Shown: positions 48,292-57,932 of the stretch, piece after piece
Layout: each line of letters begins with the position of its first letter
How positions within the stretch are numbered: the first letter of the stretch is position 1
Assembly (NCBI GenBank): GCA_014190675.1
Contig: BJGT01000002.1
Location: 1-64,000 of the forward strand
Direction of reading: 5' to 3'
Origin: Comamonadaceae bacterium
GTDB taxonomy: Bacteria; Pseudomonadota; Gammaproteobacteria; Burkholderiales; Burkholderiaceae_C
Length of the DNA: 64,000 bases
Position numbers and translations under genes: made by a program
The notes under the pieces: model-generated
Databases searched by the model: none
Told to the model about the DNA's origin: nothing
Seen by the model: only the letters and a program-made list of their open reading frames with translations

Positions 48292-48713
48292 GGTTTGGCC
48301 TTTTTCAGTGCTGCGGCGGCTTCCGGAGGCATGTAGTTTTCGTCGTGTTTGGCCAGTACCTGCTCGGCCCGGAAGACGCCATCGGCGTCCAGCCTTCCCT
48401 GGGCCACAACGCCCTTGCCCTCTTTGAAAAGATCTGGCAGCAGTCCGGTGTAGGTGACCGGCAGGGTCTTGGCCAGGTCGGTGACGACAAAGCGGATCGT
48501 CAGGCCCTGCGCCTCGCGTTGCAGGCTACCTTCCTGGACCAAGCCACCAATACGAAAACTACGCTCGCGTGGTGCCTCGTTGGCCAGAACCTGGGTCGGA
48601 CTGAAAAAGAAAACCAGGTTGCTGTTGAAGGCATTGAGCACCAGCATGGTCGCACCGCCCAAGGCTGCCACCGCCGCAACAATGGCCAGGGCGCGCTTGT
48701 TTCTAGGTTTCAT
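48288..48713 (-). CDS. ccmE: Heme chaperone CcmE
   Basis: A 141-residue OB-fold protein with an N-terminal anchor. The heme-binding His lies in [10 protein letters not shown], with the nearby Tyr that contacts heme. It carries heme from CcmC to CcmF in the periplasm. It overlaps ccmD by four bases. Confidence 0.94.
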   Translation of the reverse strand: MKPRNKRALAIVAAVAALGGATMLVLNAFNSNLVFFFSPTQVLANEAPRERSFRIGGLVQEGSLQREAQGLTIRFVVTDLAKTLPVTYTGLLPDLFKEGKGVVAQGRLDADGVFRAEQVLAKHDENYMPPEAAAALKKAKP

Positions 48714-48895
48714 GGGCCGGATTCTCCCGCATCAGAATCGGGCCCAGCAGAAATCAGCTCAATCAGCTTACGCTGCCTGTGGGCAAGCCACAGCACTTCA
48801 ATCAGCAGGGTTGCAGCACAAATGCCCAGGGAGCCCCACACGTAAAGGGCATAGCCGCCCATGTGCCAAAAATCAGACCAGTCGGCACTGCTCAT
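48710..48895 (-). CDS. ccmD: Heme exporter protein CcmD
   Basis: A 61-residue single-span protein with the CcmD segment [33 protein letters not shown]. CcmD helps release holo-CcmE from the CcmABC complex. It overlaps both ccmC and ccmE by four bases each. Confidence 0.88.
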   Translation of the reverse strand: MSSADWSDFWHMGGYALYVWGSLGICAATLLIEVLWLAHRQRKLIELISAGPDSDAGESGP

Positions 48896-49638
48896 GCAGA
48901 CCTCGCCAGATCTTGCACCCAGGCGGTGTGAGCCTCACGCTCCAAAATGATGCTGCGTACCCGCAGCAGGGCCGCTGCGATGCAGTAGGCCCAGCAGGCC
49001 AACGCCATCACCAGCATGCCCAGCAGCATGGTGCTGGCCATGCTGGGCGACTTGGTCAAACTGACCGAGGCTCCTTGGTGCAGGGTGTTCCACCACTTCA
49101 CTGAAAAATAGATGATTGGCACGTTGACTACGCCCACCAGAGCCAGCAGGCCAGCGGCCCGGTCGGCCCGGCGCGGATCGTCAATGGCGGCATGCAGCGA
49201 CATGAAGCCGATATAGAGAAACAGCAGCACCAACTCTGAGGTCAGCCGCGCATCCCACACCCACCAGGCGCCCCAGGTGGGCTTGCCCCAGAGTGCGCCG
49301 GTCCAAAGGGCAAGAAAGGTCATCAGGGCGCCGGTTGGAGCGAGTGCGCAGGCCATCATTGAAGCCAGGCGCGAGTTAAACACCAGACCCATGCCGGCCC
49401 AGCCTGCCATGGCCAAATAAACCACCATCGACATCCAGGCCACTGGCACGTGCACAAAAATGATTCGGTACGCCTCCCCCTGTTGCGCGTCGGTGGGCGC
49501 CAGCCACAAGCCGATATACAAGCCCCAGACTGCAAGCAGGCTTGCCAGCATGAAGCACCAGGGCAGCAACTGCCCCGCCAATTGATAAAAACGCTGTGGG
49601 GCAGCAAAATAAAACCAGTTCACCGCACCGAGTTGCAT
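48892..49638 (-). CDS. ccmC: Heme transporter subunit CcmC
   Basis: A 248-residue protein with six spans. The tryptophan-rich WWD motif appears as WGAWWVWDARLTSELVLLFLYIG, flanked by His residues that bind heme. It loads heme on CcmE. A GGAGG ribosome site precedes the ATG at 49638; 50 bases separate it from ccmB. Confidence 0.94.
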   Translation of the reverse strand: MQLGAVNWFYFAAPQRFYQLAGQLLPWCFMLASLLAVWGLYIGLWLAPTDAQQGEAYRIIFVHVPVAWMSMVVYLAMAGWAGMGLVFNSRLASMMACALAPTGALMTFLALWTGALWGKPTWGAWWVWDARLTSELVLLFLYIGFMSLHAAIDDPRRADRAAGLLALVGVVNVPIIYFSVKWWNTLHQGASVSLTKSPSMASTMLLGMLVMALACWAYCIAAALLRVRSIILEREAHTAWVQDLARSA

Positions 49639-49688
49639 ACCGGGCGCCTCCTGACAAGTTTTCGGTCACAGTCGGCCATCTGGGGCAC

Positions 49689-50405
49689 CTATTCCAAAGC
49701 AATCCTGAGCCCGGCCGCAACCACCCAAGGCGCTGCCACCAGACTCACCAACAAACCAGCACCAAGCAGCGAAAAATGGGCGGAAAACCCGAGCCCGGCC
49801 TGATACGCCTGCACTGCGCCGGCACCGAACACCAACACCGGGACTGCCAGCGGCAGCACCAACAAAGACAACAAAACACTCCCGCCCCTGAGCCCCACAG
49901 TCAAGGCCGCACCAATGGCGCCAATCAGGCTCAGCACCGGGGTGCCGAGCAGCAAAGACAAAACCAAAACACCGCAGGCATCGGCAGCCAAATCAAACTG
50001 CAGTGCCAGCAGCGGGGCGATGAGGGTCAGCATCAATCCCGAGGCAATCCAGTGGGCGCCGATTTTACCCAGCACCAAAAAAGCCAGGGGATGGGCGCCC
50101 AAAAGCAATTGCTCCAGGGTGCCGTCTTGGTGGTCGTCAGCAAAAAGCCGGCTCAGCGAGAGCATTGACGACAGCAGCGCGGCAACCCAGACCACGCCCG
50201 GCGCCATGCTGCGCAACAGACCAGGCTCTGGCCCCACACCAAGCGGAAACAAACTCACAACCATGACGAAAAACAACATCGCCGACAGGCTATCGGCGCG
50301 CCGGCGCAGGGCCAGGCGCAGATCGCGGACAAAAATGCACTGCACTGCCGCCAGCAAACCCACCGGCAGCGCCGCCGGCTGCTTGGGGTGAGCCACAGCG
50401 CTCAC
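49689..50405 (-). CDS. ccmB: Heme exporter membrane subunit CcmB
   Basis: A 238-residue protein with six spans; LRLALRRRADSLSAMLFFVMVVSLFPLGVGPE and DDHQDGTLEQLLL are CcmB signatures. It is the membrane part of the CcmAB ATPase, which drives release of holo-CcmE. It overlaps ccmA by four bases. Confidence 0.92.
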   Translation of the reverse strand: MSAVAHPKQPAALPVGLLAAVQCIFVRDLRLALRRRADSLSAMLFFVMVVSLFPLGVGPEPGLLRSMAPGVVWVAALLSSMLSLSRLFADDHQDGTLEQLLLGAHPLAFLVLGKIGAHWIASGLMLTLIAPLLALQFDLAADACGVLVLSLLLGTPVLSLIGAIGAALTVGLRGGSVLLSLLVLPLAVPVLVFGAGAVQAYQAGLGFSAHFSLLGAGLLVSLVAAPWVVAAGLRIALE

Positions 50406-51016
50406 AGCGCTAGCACCTGCTGCTGCGCGACATCGACGGCAACGTCCTGGTGGCTGGTCAAGACCACCACGCCACCGCCATGAACGCGGGCCTTGACCAA
50501 TTCAGCCAACCAGGCGGTGGCCCCGGTGTCAAGGGCATTGAAAGGCTCATCGAGCACCCACAGCGCCGCATAGTGGCCGTGCACCAGTCGTGCCAGCGCG
50601 CTGCGGCGGCGCTGCCCCTGCGACAAGCGGCGCACCGGTGTGCTGTCAAAACCACGCAAACCAGCCGCTGCCAGCGCCGCGCGCCCCTGAACAGCGCTCA
50701 GCGCCTGCCCGCCCAAGGCACTGGCAGCCTGCAGATTCTCCAAGGGTGAGAGGTCGTCCTTCAGGGCCGCCGCGTGTCCAAGATAGATCATCTGGCGGCC
50801 AAGGTCCTCCTGCAATGTCGAAATACTTTGCCCACACCAGCTCGCCCGGCCCTCGCTGGGCTCGAGCAGACCACAAATAATCCGCAGCAGGCTGGTCTTG
50901 CCAGCGCCATTGGCGCCCTGCACCCGCAGCAATTGCCCGGCCGGCACCTCGCAGCTCAGCCCCTGAAACAGGTGCCGCCCGCCGCGCATGCAGGCCAGAT
51001 TTTTCAGCAGCAGCAT
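50402..51016 (-). CDS. ccmA: Heme exporter ATP-binding protein CcmA
   Basis: About 204 residues, an ABC ATPase with Walker A GANGAGKTSLL, signature LSQGQRRRSALARL and Walker B LWVLDEPFNALD. ATG 51016, preceded by AGGAGA, removes 15 unrelated residues from the open frame. It is the first gene of the ccm operon and starts divergently from crtE, with about 270 bases between the two start codons. Confidence 0.9.
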   Translation of the reverse strand: MLLLKNLACMRGGRHLFQGLSCEVPAGQLLRVQGANGAGKTSLLRIICGLLEPSEGRASWCGQSISTLQEDLGRQMIYLGHAAALKDDLSPLENLQAASALGGQALSAVQGRAALAAAGLRGFDSTPVRRLSQGQRRRSALARLVHGHYAALWVLDEPFNALDTGATAWLAELVKARVHGGGVVVLTSHQDVAVDVAQQQVLAL

Positions 51017-51187
51017 GCCGGCATGTCTCCTGAGCTGCCTGCGGGGTGGCTGCGGCGCCACGGTTGCGTCACGGTTTGCTGGTTTGGTGTCGTCATTGCG
51101 CTTTTCTTATATCACGCCATCGCAGCAGCGCTGCGCCTGCAGGAATGCGAGCTTTACAAACAAATTTCAAAAAAATTAAAAACTCGC

Positions 51188-51249
51188 TTGACTTGACTGA
51201 CGATGTGTCTATATTATCTGACACATGACACTGACAATCAGAATTTACA
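51188..51249 (+). promoter_or_regulatory. crtE promoter with PpsR/CrtJ-type operator boxes
   Basis: A -35-like TTGACT (51188-51193) and a -10-like TATTAT (51212-51217) are 18 bases apart. TGT-N12-ACA at 51206-51223, within the palindrome TGTGTC...GACACA (51204-51225), covers the -10 box. A second weaker box TGA-N12-ACA lies at 51232-51249. TGT-N12-ACA is the known recognition sequence of PpsR/CrtJ, repressor of photosynthesis genes under oxygen. No ppsR gene is in the window. Confidence 0.8.
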
Positions 51250-51283
51250 CCGGCATAGTCCGCCCTTTTGATGGAGACCGCCC

Positions 51284-52201
51284 ATGAACATCATTGCCCA
51301 CATTGAGGCATCCCTTCACAGCGCAGTAGCAGCCGGCGAGATTCGGGGCTGCCCGCCGAAATTGGCTGGCGCAATTCGGCATGCAGTGTTCCCCGCTGGC
51401 GCCCGTATCCGGCCGCAGCTGTGCCTGGCGGTGGCCAAGGCCTGTGGCCTTGATGACCCCGGCCTGGCCACCGCGGCAGCCATTTCCATAGAGTTCCTAC
51501 ATTGCGCCTCGCTGGTCCACGATGACCTGCCCTGCTTCGACGATGCCGCAACCCGGCGTGGCCAGCCCTCGGTGCACAGCGCTTACGGCCAGAGCCTGGC
51601 CGTGCTCGCCGGTGACGCCCTGATCGTGCTGGCCTTCCAAAGCCTGGCCCGGGCGGCCCATACTTCACCGGCGCGTTTGCCCGGACTCCTTGACACCATC
51701 GCCAGCGGCGTGGGCATGCCTTTTGGCATTGTTGCCGGCCAGGCCTGGGAGTCCGAGCCAAAAGTCTCACTGACAGATTACCAGCGGGCCAAAACTGGGG
51801 CCCTGTTTGTGGCCGCCACCGCTGCCGGCGCGCAGGCCGCTGGTGCTGACCCGCTGCCCTGGCGCGCCCTCGGGGACTGGCTGGGCGAAGCCTACCAAGT
51901 AGCCGACGATATCCGCGATGTTATGGCCGACCCGCAGCTGCTGGGTAAGCCGACCGGCCAGGACATCAGCCTGGGGCGGCCGAGCTCGGCGATTGACCTA
52001 GGCCTGGCGGGGGCCATCGAACACTTTGAGTCTCTGGTGGACGCTGCCAGCAAATCCGTGCCAGACGGGCCAAGCGCCCAGGCCCTGCGCAAGTTGGTCC
52101 GCCTGGAGTCCGAGCGACTCGTCCCGCGGGCCGCTTGCGAGCAATTCAGAAAAGCCCAGACCCGCACACCGGCTACCCCCTCAAAACCGGTGACGGCCTG
52201 A
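51284..52201 (+). CDS. crtE: Geranylgeranyl diphosphate synthase
   Basis: A 305-residue polyprenyl synthase. The first aspartate-rich motif is VHDDLPCFDD and the second ADDIRD, with GARIRPQL near the N-terminus. It makes C20 precursor for carotenoids and the phytyl chain of bacteriochlorophyll. A GGAG site lies before the ATG. It is first of the crtE-crtF pair and is under the PpsR-type promoter. Confidence 0.93.
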   Translation: MNIIAHIEASLHSAVAAGEIRGCPPKLAGAIRHAVFPAGARIRPQLCLAVAKACGLDDPGLATAAAISIEFLHCASLVHDDLPCFDDAATRRGQPSVHSAYGQSLAVLAGDALIVLAFQSLARAAHTSPARLPGLLDTIASGVGMPFGIVAGQAWESEPKVSLTDYQRAKTGALFVAATAAGAQAAGADPLPWRALGDWLGEAYQVADDIRDVMADPQLLGKPTGQDISLGRPSSAIDLGLAGAIEHFESLVDAASKSVPDGPSAQALRKLVRLESERLVPRAACEQFRKAQTRTPATPSKPVTA

Positions 52202-52246
52202 CACCTCCTTGCATCAACTGACCAGTCTGCAGGTCACACGCGGCGC

Positions 52247-53431
52247 ATGAAAACACTCGATCTGGCCAAACCGGCGGCGCTGCATGAGCGGCCGCGGCCT
52301 TGGCGCGACAACTTGGACGCCTGGTTTGACCGCCTGCTGACCAGCCCCGCGGTGTACCGCTGGACGGTATCCAACCCCCTGACCCGCTGGATTACCAGGC
52401 GACGCGCCCAGCAGGTGTTTGACCTGATGGCCGGCTTTGTCCACACCCAGGTGTTGCTGGCCTGCGTACGCCTGCGCATCCTTGAGCTGGTATGTGAATC
52501 ACCCCGCACGCTCGGGGAGCTGGCTGCCAAGTGCCAGGTGCCAGCCTCGGCCCTGCAGCGCCTGCTGGAGTCGGCCCGGGCGCTGCGGCTGCTTGAGTTG
52601 CGTGGGCAGGGCCGCTACGGTTTGGGGCCCTTGGGCGCCCCAGTGGCTGGCCACGCCGGCCTTCGGGCCATGATCGAACACCACGCTGTTCTCTACCAAG
52701 ACATGCAAGACCCGGTGGCCCTGCTGCTGGACCAATTGCCCCAGGGCCAGATGGCCAAATACTGGCCCTATGCCGAGGCCGAGCCAGGCACAACGGGAGA
52801 GCGCCGCTGGCAGCCCGACCAAGTGAGCCGCTATTCCAACCTGATGTCCGCCTCGCAGCCCTTCGTGGTTGACGAGGTGATCGCCACCTACGCTTTCACC
52901 GACCACCGGTGCGTGCTCGATGTTGGTGGCGGTCAGGGAACTTTTGTCTGCAAGCTCGCGCGACACGCCCCGCACCTGCAACTCAAGCTGTTTGATTTGC
53001 CGCAGGTCGCGGCACTGGCGCAGGCCAGCTTCCAGCAACAAGGCCTGGCCGAGCGGGCCAGCGCGGTTGGCGGCGATTTTCTGCGTGATCCCCTGCCCGC
53101 GGGCGCTGACCTGATCACCCTGGTGCGGGTGGCACACGACCACCCCGACGAGCATGTGAAGGCCATCCTCAGGGCCATACACGCCGCGCTGCCGCTGGGC
53201 GGCACCCTGCTGCTGGCCGAGCCGATGGCACAGGCAGCAGGCGAGGCGCCTCTGGGGGATGCCTACTTTCATTTCTATTTGCTGGCTATGGGCTCAGGGC
53301 GCTTGCGCAGTGTCCAAGAGCTCACGGAGATGCTCTCGGAGGCCGGTTTTTCCAATGTTGAGCCGCTTCCCAACCCCATGCCCATGCAAACACGCATTTT
53401 GGTGGCTCGGAAATCTAAGTGTTTACCCTAG
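52247..53431 (+). CDS. crtF: Hydroxyneurosporene O-methyltransferase
   Basis: A 394-residue SAM-dependent O-methyltransferase. An N-terminal dimerisation helix-turn-helix like region (about 55-145) precedes the methyltransferase fold with SAM motif VLDVGGGQGTF and the catalytic region AHDHPDEH. It methylates 1-hydroxy carotenoids to the methoxy forms of the spheroidene pathway. It lies 45 bases after crtE. Unlike the usual order, bchX follows directly without bchC. Confidence 0.91.
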   Translation: MKTLDLAKPAALHERPRPWRDNLDAWFDRLLTSPAVYRWTVSNPLTRWITRRRAQQVFDLMAGFVHTQVLLACVRLRILELVCESPRTLGELAAKCQVPASALQRLLESARALRLLELRGQGRYGLGPLGAPVAGHAGLRAMIEHHAVLYQDMQDPVALLLDQLPQGQMAKYWPYAEAEPGTTGERRWQPDQVSRYSNLMSASQPFVVDEVIATYAFTDHRCVLDVGGGQGTFVCKLARHAPHLQLKLFDLPQVAALAQASFQQQGLAERASAVGGDFLRDPLPAGADLITLVRVAHDHPDEHVKAILRAIHAALPLGGTLLLAEPMAQAAGEAPLGDAYFHFYLLAMGSGRLRSVQELTEMLSEAGFSNVEPLPNPMPMQTRILVARKSKCLP

Positions 53432-53457
53432 GAATGGCAATTATCCGTAATTTTTTA

Positions 53458-53492
53458 TTGACAACCAAAAGTGTCAATGTAACTATACACTT
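53458..53492 (+). promoter_or_regulatory. bchX promoter with PpsR/CrtJ-type operator
   Basis: TTGACA (53458-53463) and a weak -10 TAACTA (53480-53485) are 16 bases apart. TGT-N12-ACA occupies 53472-53489, extended to AAGTGT...ACACTT (53469-53492). The palindrome overlaps the -10, so binding would block RNA polymerase. It precedes bchXYZ and the puf genes. Confidence 0.8.
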
Positions 53493-53542
53493 ATGCAAGC
53501 AATGGCTATTCTCTCAATGACCCCTAAACGGAGCAAAACCGA

Positions 53543-54556
53543 ATGAGCACAGCCAGCATGGGCAGCACCAGCAGCCCTCTGAAATTCGTCGAACGCCTGC
53601 GCGAGGAGGCCGCTGCCCCCATCGATCAAGTCGCCACCACCACACCGACCAAAGAAACCCAAATCATTGCGATTTACGGCAAGGGCGGCATCGGGAAAAG
53701 TTTCACCCTCGCCAACCTGAGCTACATGATGGCGCAACAGGGCAAAAAAGTGCTGCTGATCGGCTGCGACCCGAAGAGCGATACCACCAGTCTGCTGTTT
53801 GGCGGGCGTGCCTGCCCGACCATCATCGAAACCTCGGCCAAGAAAAAATTGGCCGGCGAGGCGGTCCAAATTGGCGATGTCTGCTTCAAGCGTGATGGCG
53901 TCTACGCCATGGAACTCGGCGGCCCCGAAGTCGGGCGCGGCTGTGGCGGGCGCGGCATCATCCACGGCTTTGAGTTGCTGGAAAAACTGGGCTTCCACGA
54001 CTGGGGCTTCGACTATGTGTTGCTCGATTTCCTGGGCGACGTGGTGTGCGGCGGTTTCGGCCTGCCAATTGCACGCGACATGTGCCAAAAAGTGATCGTG
54101 GTTGCCAGTAACGACCTGCAGTCTTTGTACGTGGCCAACAATGTCTGCTCAGCGGTTGAGTACTTTCGCAAACTAGGCGGCAACGTCGGTGTTGCCGGTA
54201 TGGTCATCAACCGCGACGACGGCACTGGCGAGGCCGCAGCCTTTGCCGAGAAGGTTGGTATTCCGGTGCTCTCGACCATCCCCGCCAACGAGGACATTCG
54301 CCGCAAGAGCGCCAGCTACGAAATCATTGGCCGGCCGCAAAGCGTTTGGGGTCCGATGTTTGCCGAACTCGCCGCCAACGTCGGCACCTCGACGCCGGTG
54401 CGTCCGAAACCCATGACCCAAGATCAATTGCTGAGCCTGTTCTCGGCGGCATCGGTGGGTCGCAATGTGGTGCTCGAGCCGGCTACGCAGTTCGACATGT
54501 GCGGCAAGAAAGAGATCGTCAAAGAGACCCTTGAAGTCATTTACGACGAAGTCTGA
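53543..54556 (+). CDS. bchX: Chlorophyllide reductase iron protein BchX
   Basis: A 337-residue nitrogenase Fe-protein relative. The P-loop is YGKGGIGKSF; the cluster-ligating Cys residues lie in GRGCGGRGI and LGDVVCGGFG. The dimer passes electrons to BchYZ for reduction of the C7-C8 bond of chlorophyllide a. A GGAG site is nine bases before the ATG. Confidence 0.96.
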   Translation: MSTASMGSTSSPLKFVERLREEAAAPIDQVATTTPTKETQIIAIYGKGGIGKSFTLANLSYMMAQQGKKVLLIGCDPKSDTTSLLFGGRACPTIIETSAKKKLAGEAVQIGDVCFKRDGVYAMELGGPEVGRGCGGRGIIHGFELLEKLGFHDWGFDYVLLDFLGDVVCGGFGLPIARDMCQKVIVVASNDLQSLYVANNVCSAVEYFRKLGGNVGVAGMVINRDDGTGEAAAFAEKVGIPVLSTIPANEDIRRKSASYEIIGRPQSVWGPMFAELAANVGTSTPVRPKPMTQDQLLSLFSAASVGRNVVLEPATQFDMCGKKEIVKETLEVIYDEV

Positions 54557-54570
54557 GCGGCAGGTCAACC

Positions 54571-56151
54571 ATGATCAAAACCATTCCCATCATCGAAGCC
54601 AAAATGACGCCGGCAGGGGCTGCGCCGTCACTGGGAAGCCCCAGCATCGAGGGTGACGGCATGGGTTGCCACGCTGGCGGCGAGAAGATGCTCGCAGCCG
54701 CCAAGGCCTCGGGCAAGTCAGAGGTGTTGGCGCAATACGCCAAAGACTACCCCCTTGACCCAGCCGCCGGACCCCATGACCAGCCGCAAAGTATGTGCCC
54801 GGCGTTTGGATCCTTGCGCGTGGGCCTGCGGATGCGCCGCACCTCCACTATTTTGTCGGGCTCGGCCTGTTGCGTCTATGGGCTGACCTTCACCTCGCAT
54901 TTCTACGGTGCCAAACGTAGCGTGGGCTATGTGCCCTTCAACTCAGAGTCCCTGGTCACCGGCAAACTGTTTGAAGACATCCGTGAAGCCGTGCATCAGC
55001 AGGCCGACCCGGCCTTGTACGACGCCATCGTGATCATCAACCTGTGCGTGCCCACCGCCAGCGGTGTCCCGCTGCAGATACTGCCCAAAGAGATCAACGG
55101 TGTTCGCATCATTGGCATCGACGTGCCAGGCTTTGGCGTCCCCACCCATGCCGAGGCCAAGGACGTGCTGGCAGGCGCCATGCTGAAATACGCCCGCACC
55201 GAAGCCATGGCCGGGCCGGTGCAAGCGCCGCGGGGCGGGCGCTCTGACAAACCAACCATCACCCTGCTGGGTGAAATGTTCCCCGCCGATCCGGTCATCA
55301 TTGGTCGCATGCTCGAGCCCATGGGCCTGGCAGCTGGCCCCACCGTACCCACACGCGAATGGCGCGAGCTGTATGGCGCTCTGGATTGCGCCGCGGTAGC
55401 CGCCATTCACCCCTTTTACACCGCATCAATCCGCGAATTTGAGACCGCCGGACGGCCTATCGTCGGCTCGGCCCCGGTGGGGCACGACGGCACAGAAGCC
55501 TGGTTGCAGGCCATCGGGCAGGCTGCCCAAGTGCCACAGGCCCGCATCGATACCGTTAAAAATGCCATGCTGCCGGTCATTCGGGCGGCTTTGTCCAAGT
55601 CCCCGATCAAGGGCCGAATCACCCTGAGTGGCTACGAGGGCTCTGAGTTGTTGGTCGGGCGCTTGCTGGTTGAAAGCGGAGCCGATCTGCGTTATGTCGG
55701 CAGCGCCTGCGCCCGCTCTGCCTGGAGCGAGGCCGATTGCCAATGGCTGCAAGCCCATGGTGTGCGGGTGCAATACCGTGCCTCCCTGGAGCAGGATCTT
55801 GCTGCCATGCATGAGTTCGAGCCCGACCTGGCAATTGGCACCACCCCTGTTGTTCAAGCGGCCAAAGAGCTGAGCATCCCGGGGCTGTATTTCACAAACC
55901 TGATTTCGGCACGGCCACTGATGGGTCCGGCCGGCGCCGGTTCGCTCGCCACCGTGATCAATGCCGCCATGGGCAACAAGGCCCGCTTTGACACCATGAA
56001 AGCCTTTTTTGGCCAAACCGGCGTTGGCCATGCCTCTGGCGTTTGGGAGAGCAGCAGCGGTTTGCCGGCTGACCGGCCCGACTTCAAAGCCGAGACCCGC
56101 CGGTTGCTCGCCAAGACCCTGAAAAAGCGTAAAGCCGAGGAAATGATCTGA
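54571..56151 (+). CDS. bchY: Chlorophyllide reductase subunit Y
   Basis: A 526-residue NifD-like subunit. Cluster and substrate motifs are present: [45 protein letters not shown] and [11 protein letters not shown]. It forms the catalytic heterotetramer with BchZ. The start is 14 bases after bchX, and its stop overlaps the bchZ ATG. Confidence 0.96.
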   Translation: MIKTIPIIEAKMTPAGAAPSLGSPSIEGDGMGCHAGGEKMLAAAKASGKSEVLAQYAKDYPLDPAAGPHDQPQSMCPAFGSLRVGLRMRRTSTILSGSACCVYGLTFTSHFYGAKRSVGYVPFNSESLVTGKLFEDIREAVHQQADPALYDAIVIINLCVPTASGVPLQILPKEINGVRIIGIDVPGFGVPTHAEAKDVLAGAMLKYARTEAMAGPVQAPRGGRSDKPTITLLGEMFPADPVIIGRMLEPMGLAAGPTVPTREWRELYGALDCAAVAAIHPFYTASIREFETAGRPIVGSAPVGHDGTEAWLQAIGQAAQVPQARIDTVKNAMLPVIRAALSKSPIKGRITLSGYEGSELLVGRLLVESGADLRYVGSACARSAWSEADCQWLQAHGVRVQYRASLEQDLAAMHEFEPDLAIGTTPVVQAAKELSIPGLYFTNLISARPLMGPAGAGSLATVINAAMGNKARFDTMKAFFGQTGVGHASGVWESSSGLPADRPDFKAETRRLLAKTLKKRKAEEMI

Positions 56152-57617
56152 TGCTGGTTCTTGACCATGATCGCGCGGGAGGCTACTGGGGCGCGGTGTA
56201 CGTGTTCACCGCCATCAAGGGCCTGCAGGTGGTGATTGACGGCCCGGTGGGTTGCGAGAACCTGCCCGTGACCTCGGTGCTGCACTACACCGATGCCCTG
56301 CCGCCGCACGAACTGCCGATTGTGGTCACTGGTCTGGCCGAGGAGCAGCTCGGCCGCGAGGGCACCGAAGGCGCCATGCGCCGGGCACATGCCACGCTCG
56401 ACCCCGATTTGCCAGCCGTAGTGGTTACCGGTTCGATCGCCGAGATGATTGGCGGCGGCGTGACTCCCGAGGGCACCAACCTGCTGCGCTTTTTGCCCCG
56501 AACCATCGACGAGGACCAGTGGCAATGCGCCAACCGCGCGATGTACTGGCTGTGGCAACAGTACGGCCTCAAACAGGTGCCAAAGCGCGAGCGCAAGCCA
56601 GAAGAAAAACCCCGCGTCAACATCATTGGCCCGAGCTACGGCACCTTCAATTCGCCCAGCGATCTGGCCGAAATCCGCCGCTTGGTGCAGGGTATTGGCG
56701 CTGAAGTCAATATGGTGTTCCCGCTGGGCAGCCACCTTGCAGACGTGTCGCGGCTGGTCGAGGCCGATGTGAATATCTGCATGTACCGCGAATTCGGTCG
56801 CATGCTGTGCGAGGTGCTGGAGCGTCCCTACCTGCAAGCGCCCATCGGACTGCACAGCACCACGAGCTTTCTGCGCAGCCTGGGCGAGTTGCTCAATCTC
56901 GACCCCGAACCTTTTATCGAGCGTGAGAAACACAGCACGATCAAACCGATCTGGGATTTATGGCGCTCGGTCACCCAGGACTTTTTTGCCACTGCCAGCT
57001 TTGCAGTGGTGGCCAATGAGACCTACACCCGGGGCATTCGACATTTTCTTGAAGACGAAATGGGTATGCCCTGCAATTTCGCGGTGGCGCGGCGGGCCGG
57101 TGCCAAAACCGACAACGCCGAAGTACGCCGGCTGGTCAGCGAAAAAACACCGTTGGTGATGTACGGCAGCTACAACGAACGCATGTATCTGGCCGAGTGC
57201 GGCGGTGGCGGCATGATGAAGACCAGCTTTATTCCGGCATCCTTCCCCCTGCCCATCATCCGCCGGCACACCGGCACACCGTTCATGGGCTATGCCGGCG
57301 CAACCTACATCATCCAAGAATTTTGCAACGCACTGTTCGATGCCTTGTTTCATATTTTGCCGCTGGGCACCGAGCTCGACCGCATCGACGCGACGCTGAG
57401 CCGTGCCGCCTCTGACAAGCCCATGCCCTGGGGCCAAGAGGCACAGGACCTGCTGGAGCGTTTGATCGAGGCCGAGCCGGTGCTGGTGCGTATTTCGGCA
57501 GCAAAAAAATTGCGTGATTGTGCCGAGCGCGATGCACGTGAAGCCGGTCGCTCCAGTGTTGAAGTGGATCGGCTTTTTGAGTTGTTTGGGCAATCGAGAG
57601 CGGAAGTCGCTGCGTGA
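56151..57617 (+). CDS. bchZ: Chlorophyllide reductase subunit Z
   Basis: A 488-residue NifK-like subunit starting [19 protein letters not shown] and with the conserved [32 protein letters not shown] stretch supplying cluster Cys. It completes chlorophyllide a reductase. It is followed by 147 bases of leader and then pufB, so puf may be cotranscribed. Confidence 0.96.
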   Translation: MLVLDHDRAGGYWGAVYVFTAIKGLQVVIDGPVGCENLPVTSVLHYTDALPPHELPIVVTGLAEEQLGREGTEGAMRRAHATLDPDLPAVVVTGSIAEMIGGGVTPEGTNLLRFLPRTIDEDQWQCANRAMYWLWQQYGLKQVPKRERKPEEKPRVNIIGPSYGTFNSPSDLAEIRRLVQGIGAEVNMVFPLGSHLADVSRLVEADVNICMYREFGRMLCEVLERPYLQAPIGLHSTTSFLRSLGELLNLDPEPFIEREKHSTIKPIWDLWRSVTQDFFATASFAVVANETYTRGIRHFLEDEMGMPCNFAVARRAGAKTDNAEVRRLVSEKTPLVMYGSYNERMYLAECGGGGMMKTSFIPASFPLPIIRRHTGTPFMGYAGATYIIQEFCNALFDALFHILPLGTELDRIDATLSRAASDKPMPWGQEAQDLLERLIEAEPVLVRISAAKKLRDCAERDAREAGRSSVEVDRLFELFGQSRAEVAA

Positions 57618-57648
57618 GCAGTCGTCAAACGATGTCGATTTACCGAGC

Positions 57649-57700
57649 AAGCACCCTTGAGTTTGGGGTGCTTCATCACAGTCATGCTTGTATGACTGTG
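57649..57700 (+). promoter_or_regulatory. Two RNA hairpins in the bchZ-pufB intergenic leader
   Basis: AAGCACCC (57649-57656) pairs with GGGTGCTT (57666-57673), and CACAGTCAT (57677-57685) pairs with ATGACTGTG (57692-57700), loop GCTTGT. Both stems are perfect; no T-run follows. They lie just after the bchZ stop and before pufB. They may stabilise puf mRNA 5' ends or partly terminate bch transcription. Confidence 0.65.
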
Positions 57701-57764
57701 GTCCGTACCAGGCCCTTATCAGGCCCGGTGGTCGCCGCAAGGCATTAGAAGTGAGGTGTTAAAA

Positions 57765-57908
57765 ATGGCTGAAAGTATGAACCCGTCGGGGCTAACCGAC
57801 GCGGAATGCCAGGAATTTCACACGTACTACGTGCAGGGTTACCTGCTGTGGGGTGTGGGTGCGTTTGTTGCGCACAGCCTGGTGTGGATCTGGCGTCCCT
57901 GGTTTTAG
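57765..57908 (+). CDS. pufB: Light-harvesting complex 1 beta polypeptide
   Basis: A 47-residue LH1 beta chain. [18 protein letters not shown] is the N-terminal amphipathic region and [15 protein letters not shown] the C-terminal half of the single span, with the His that ligates bacteriochlorophyll a. A GAGGTG site precedes the ATG. Confidence 0.95.
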   Translation: MAESMNPSGLTDAECQEFHTYYVQGYLLWGVGAFVAHSLVWIWRPWF

Positions 57909-57932
57909 CAACCCATTCACGGAGATAGTTTC

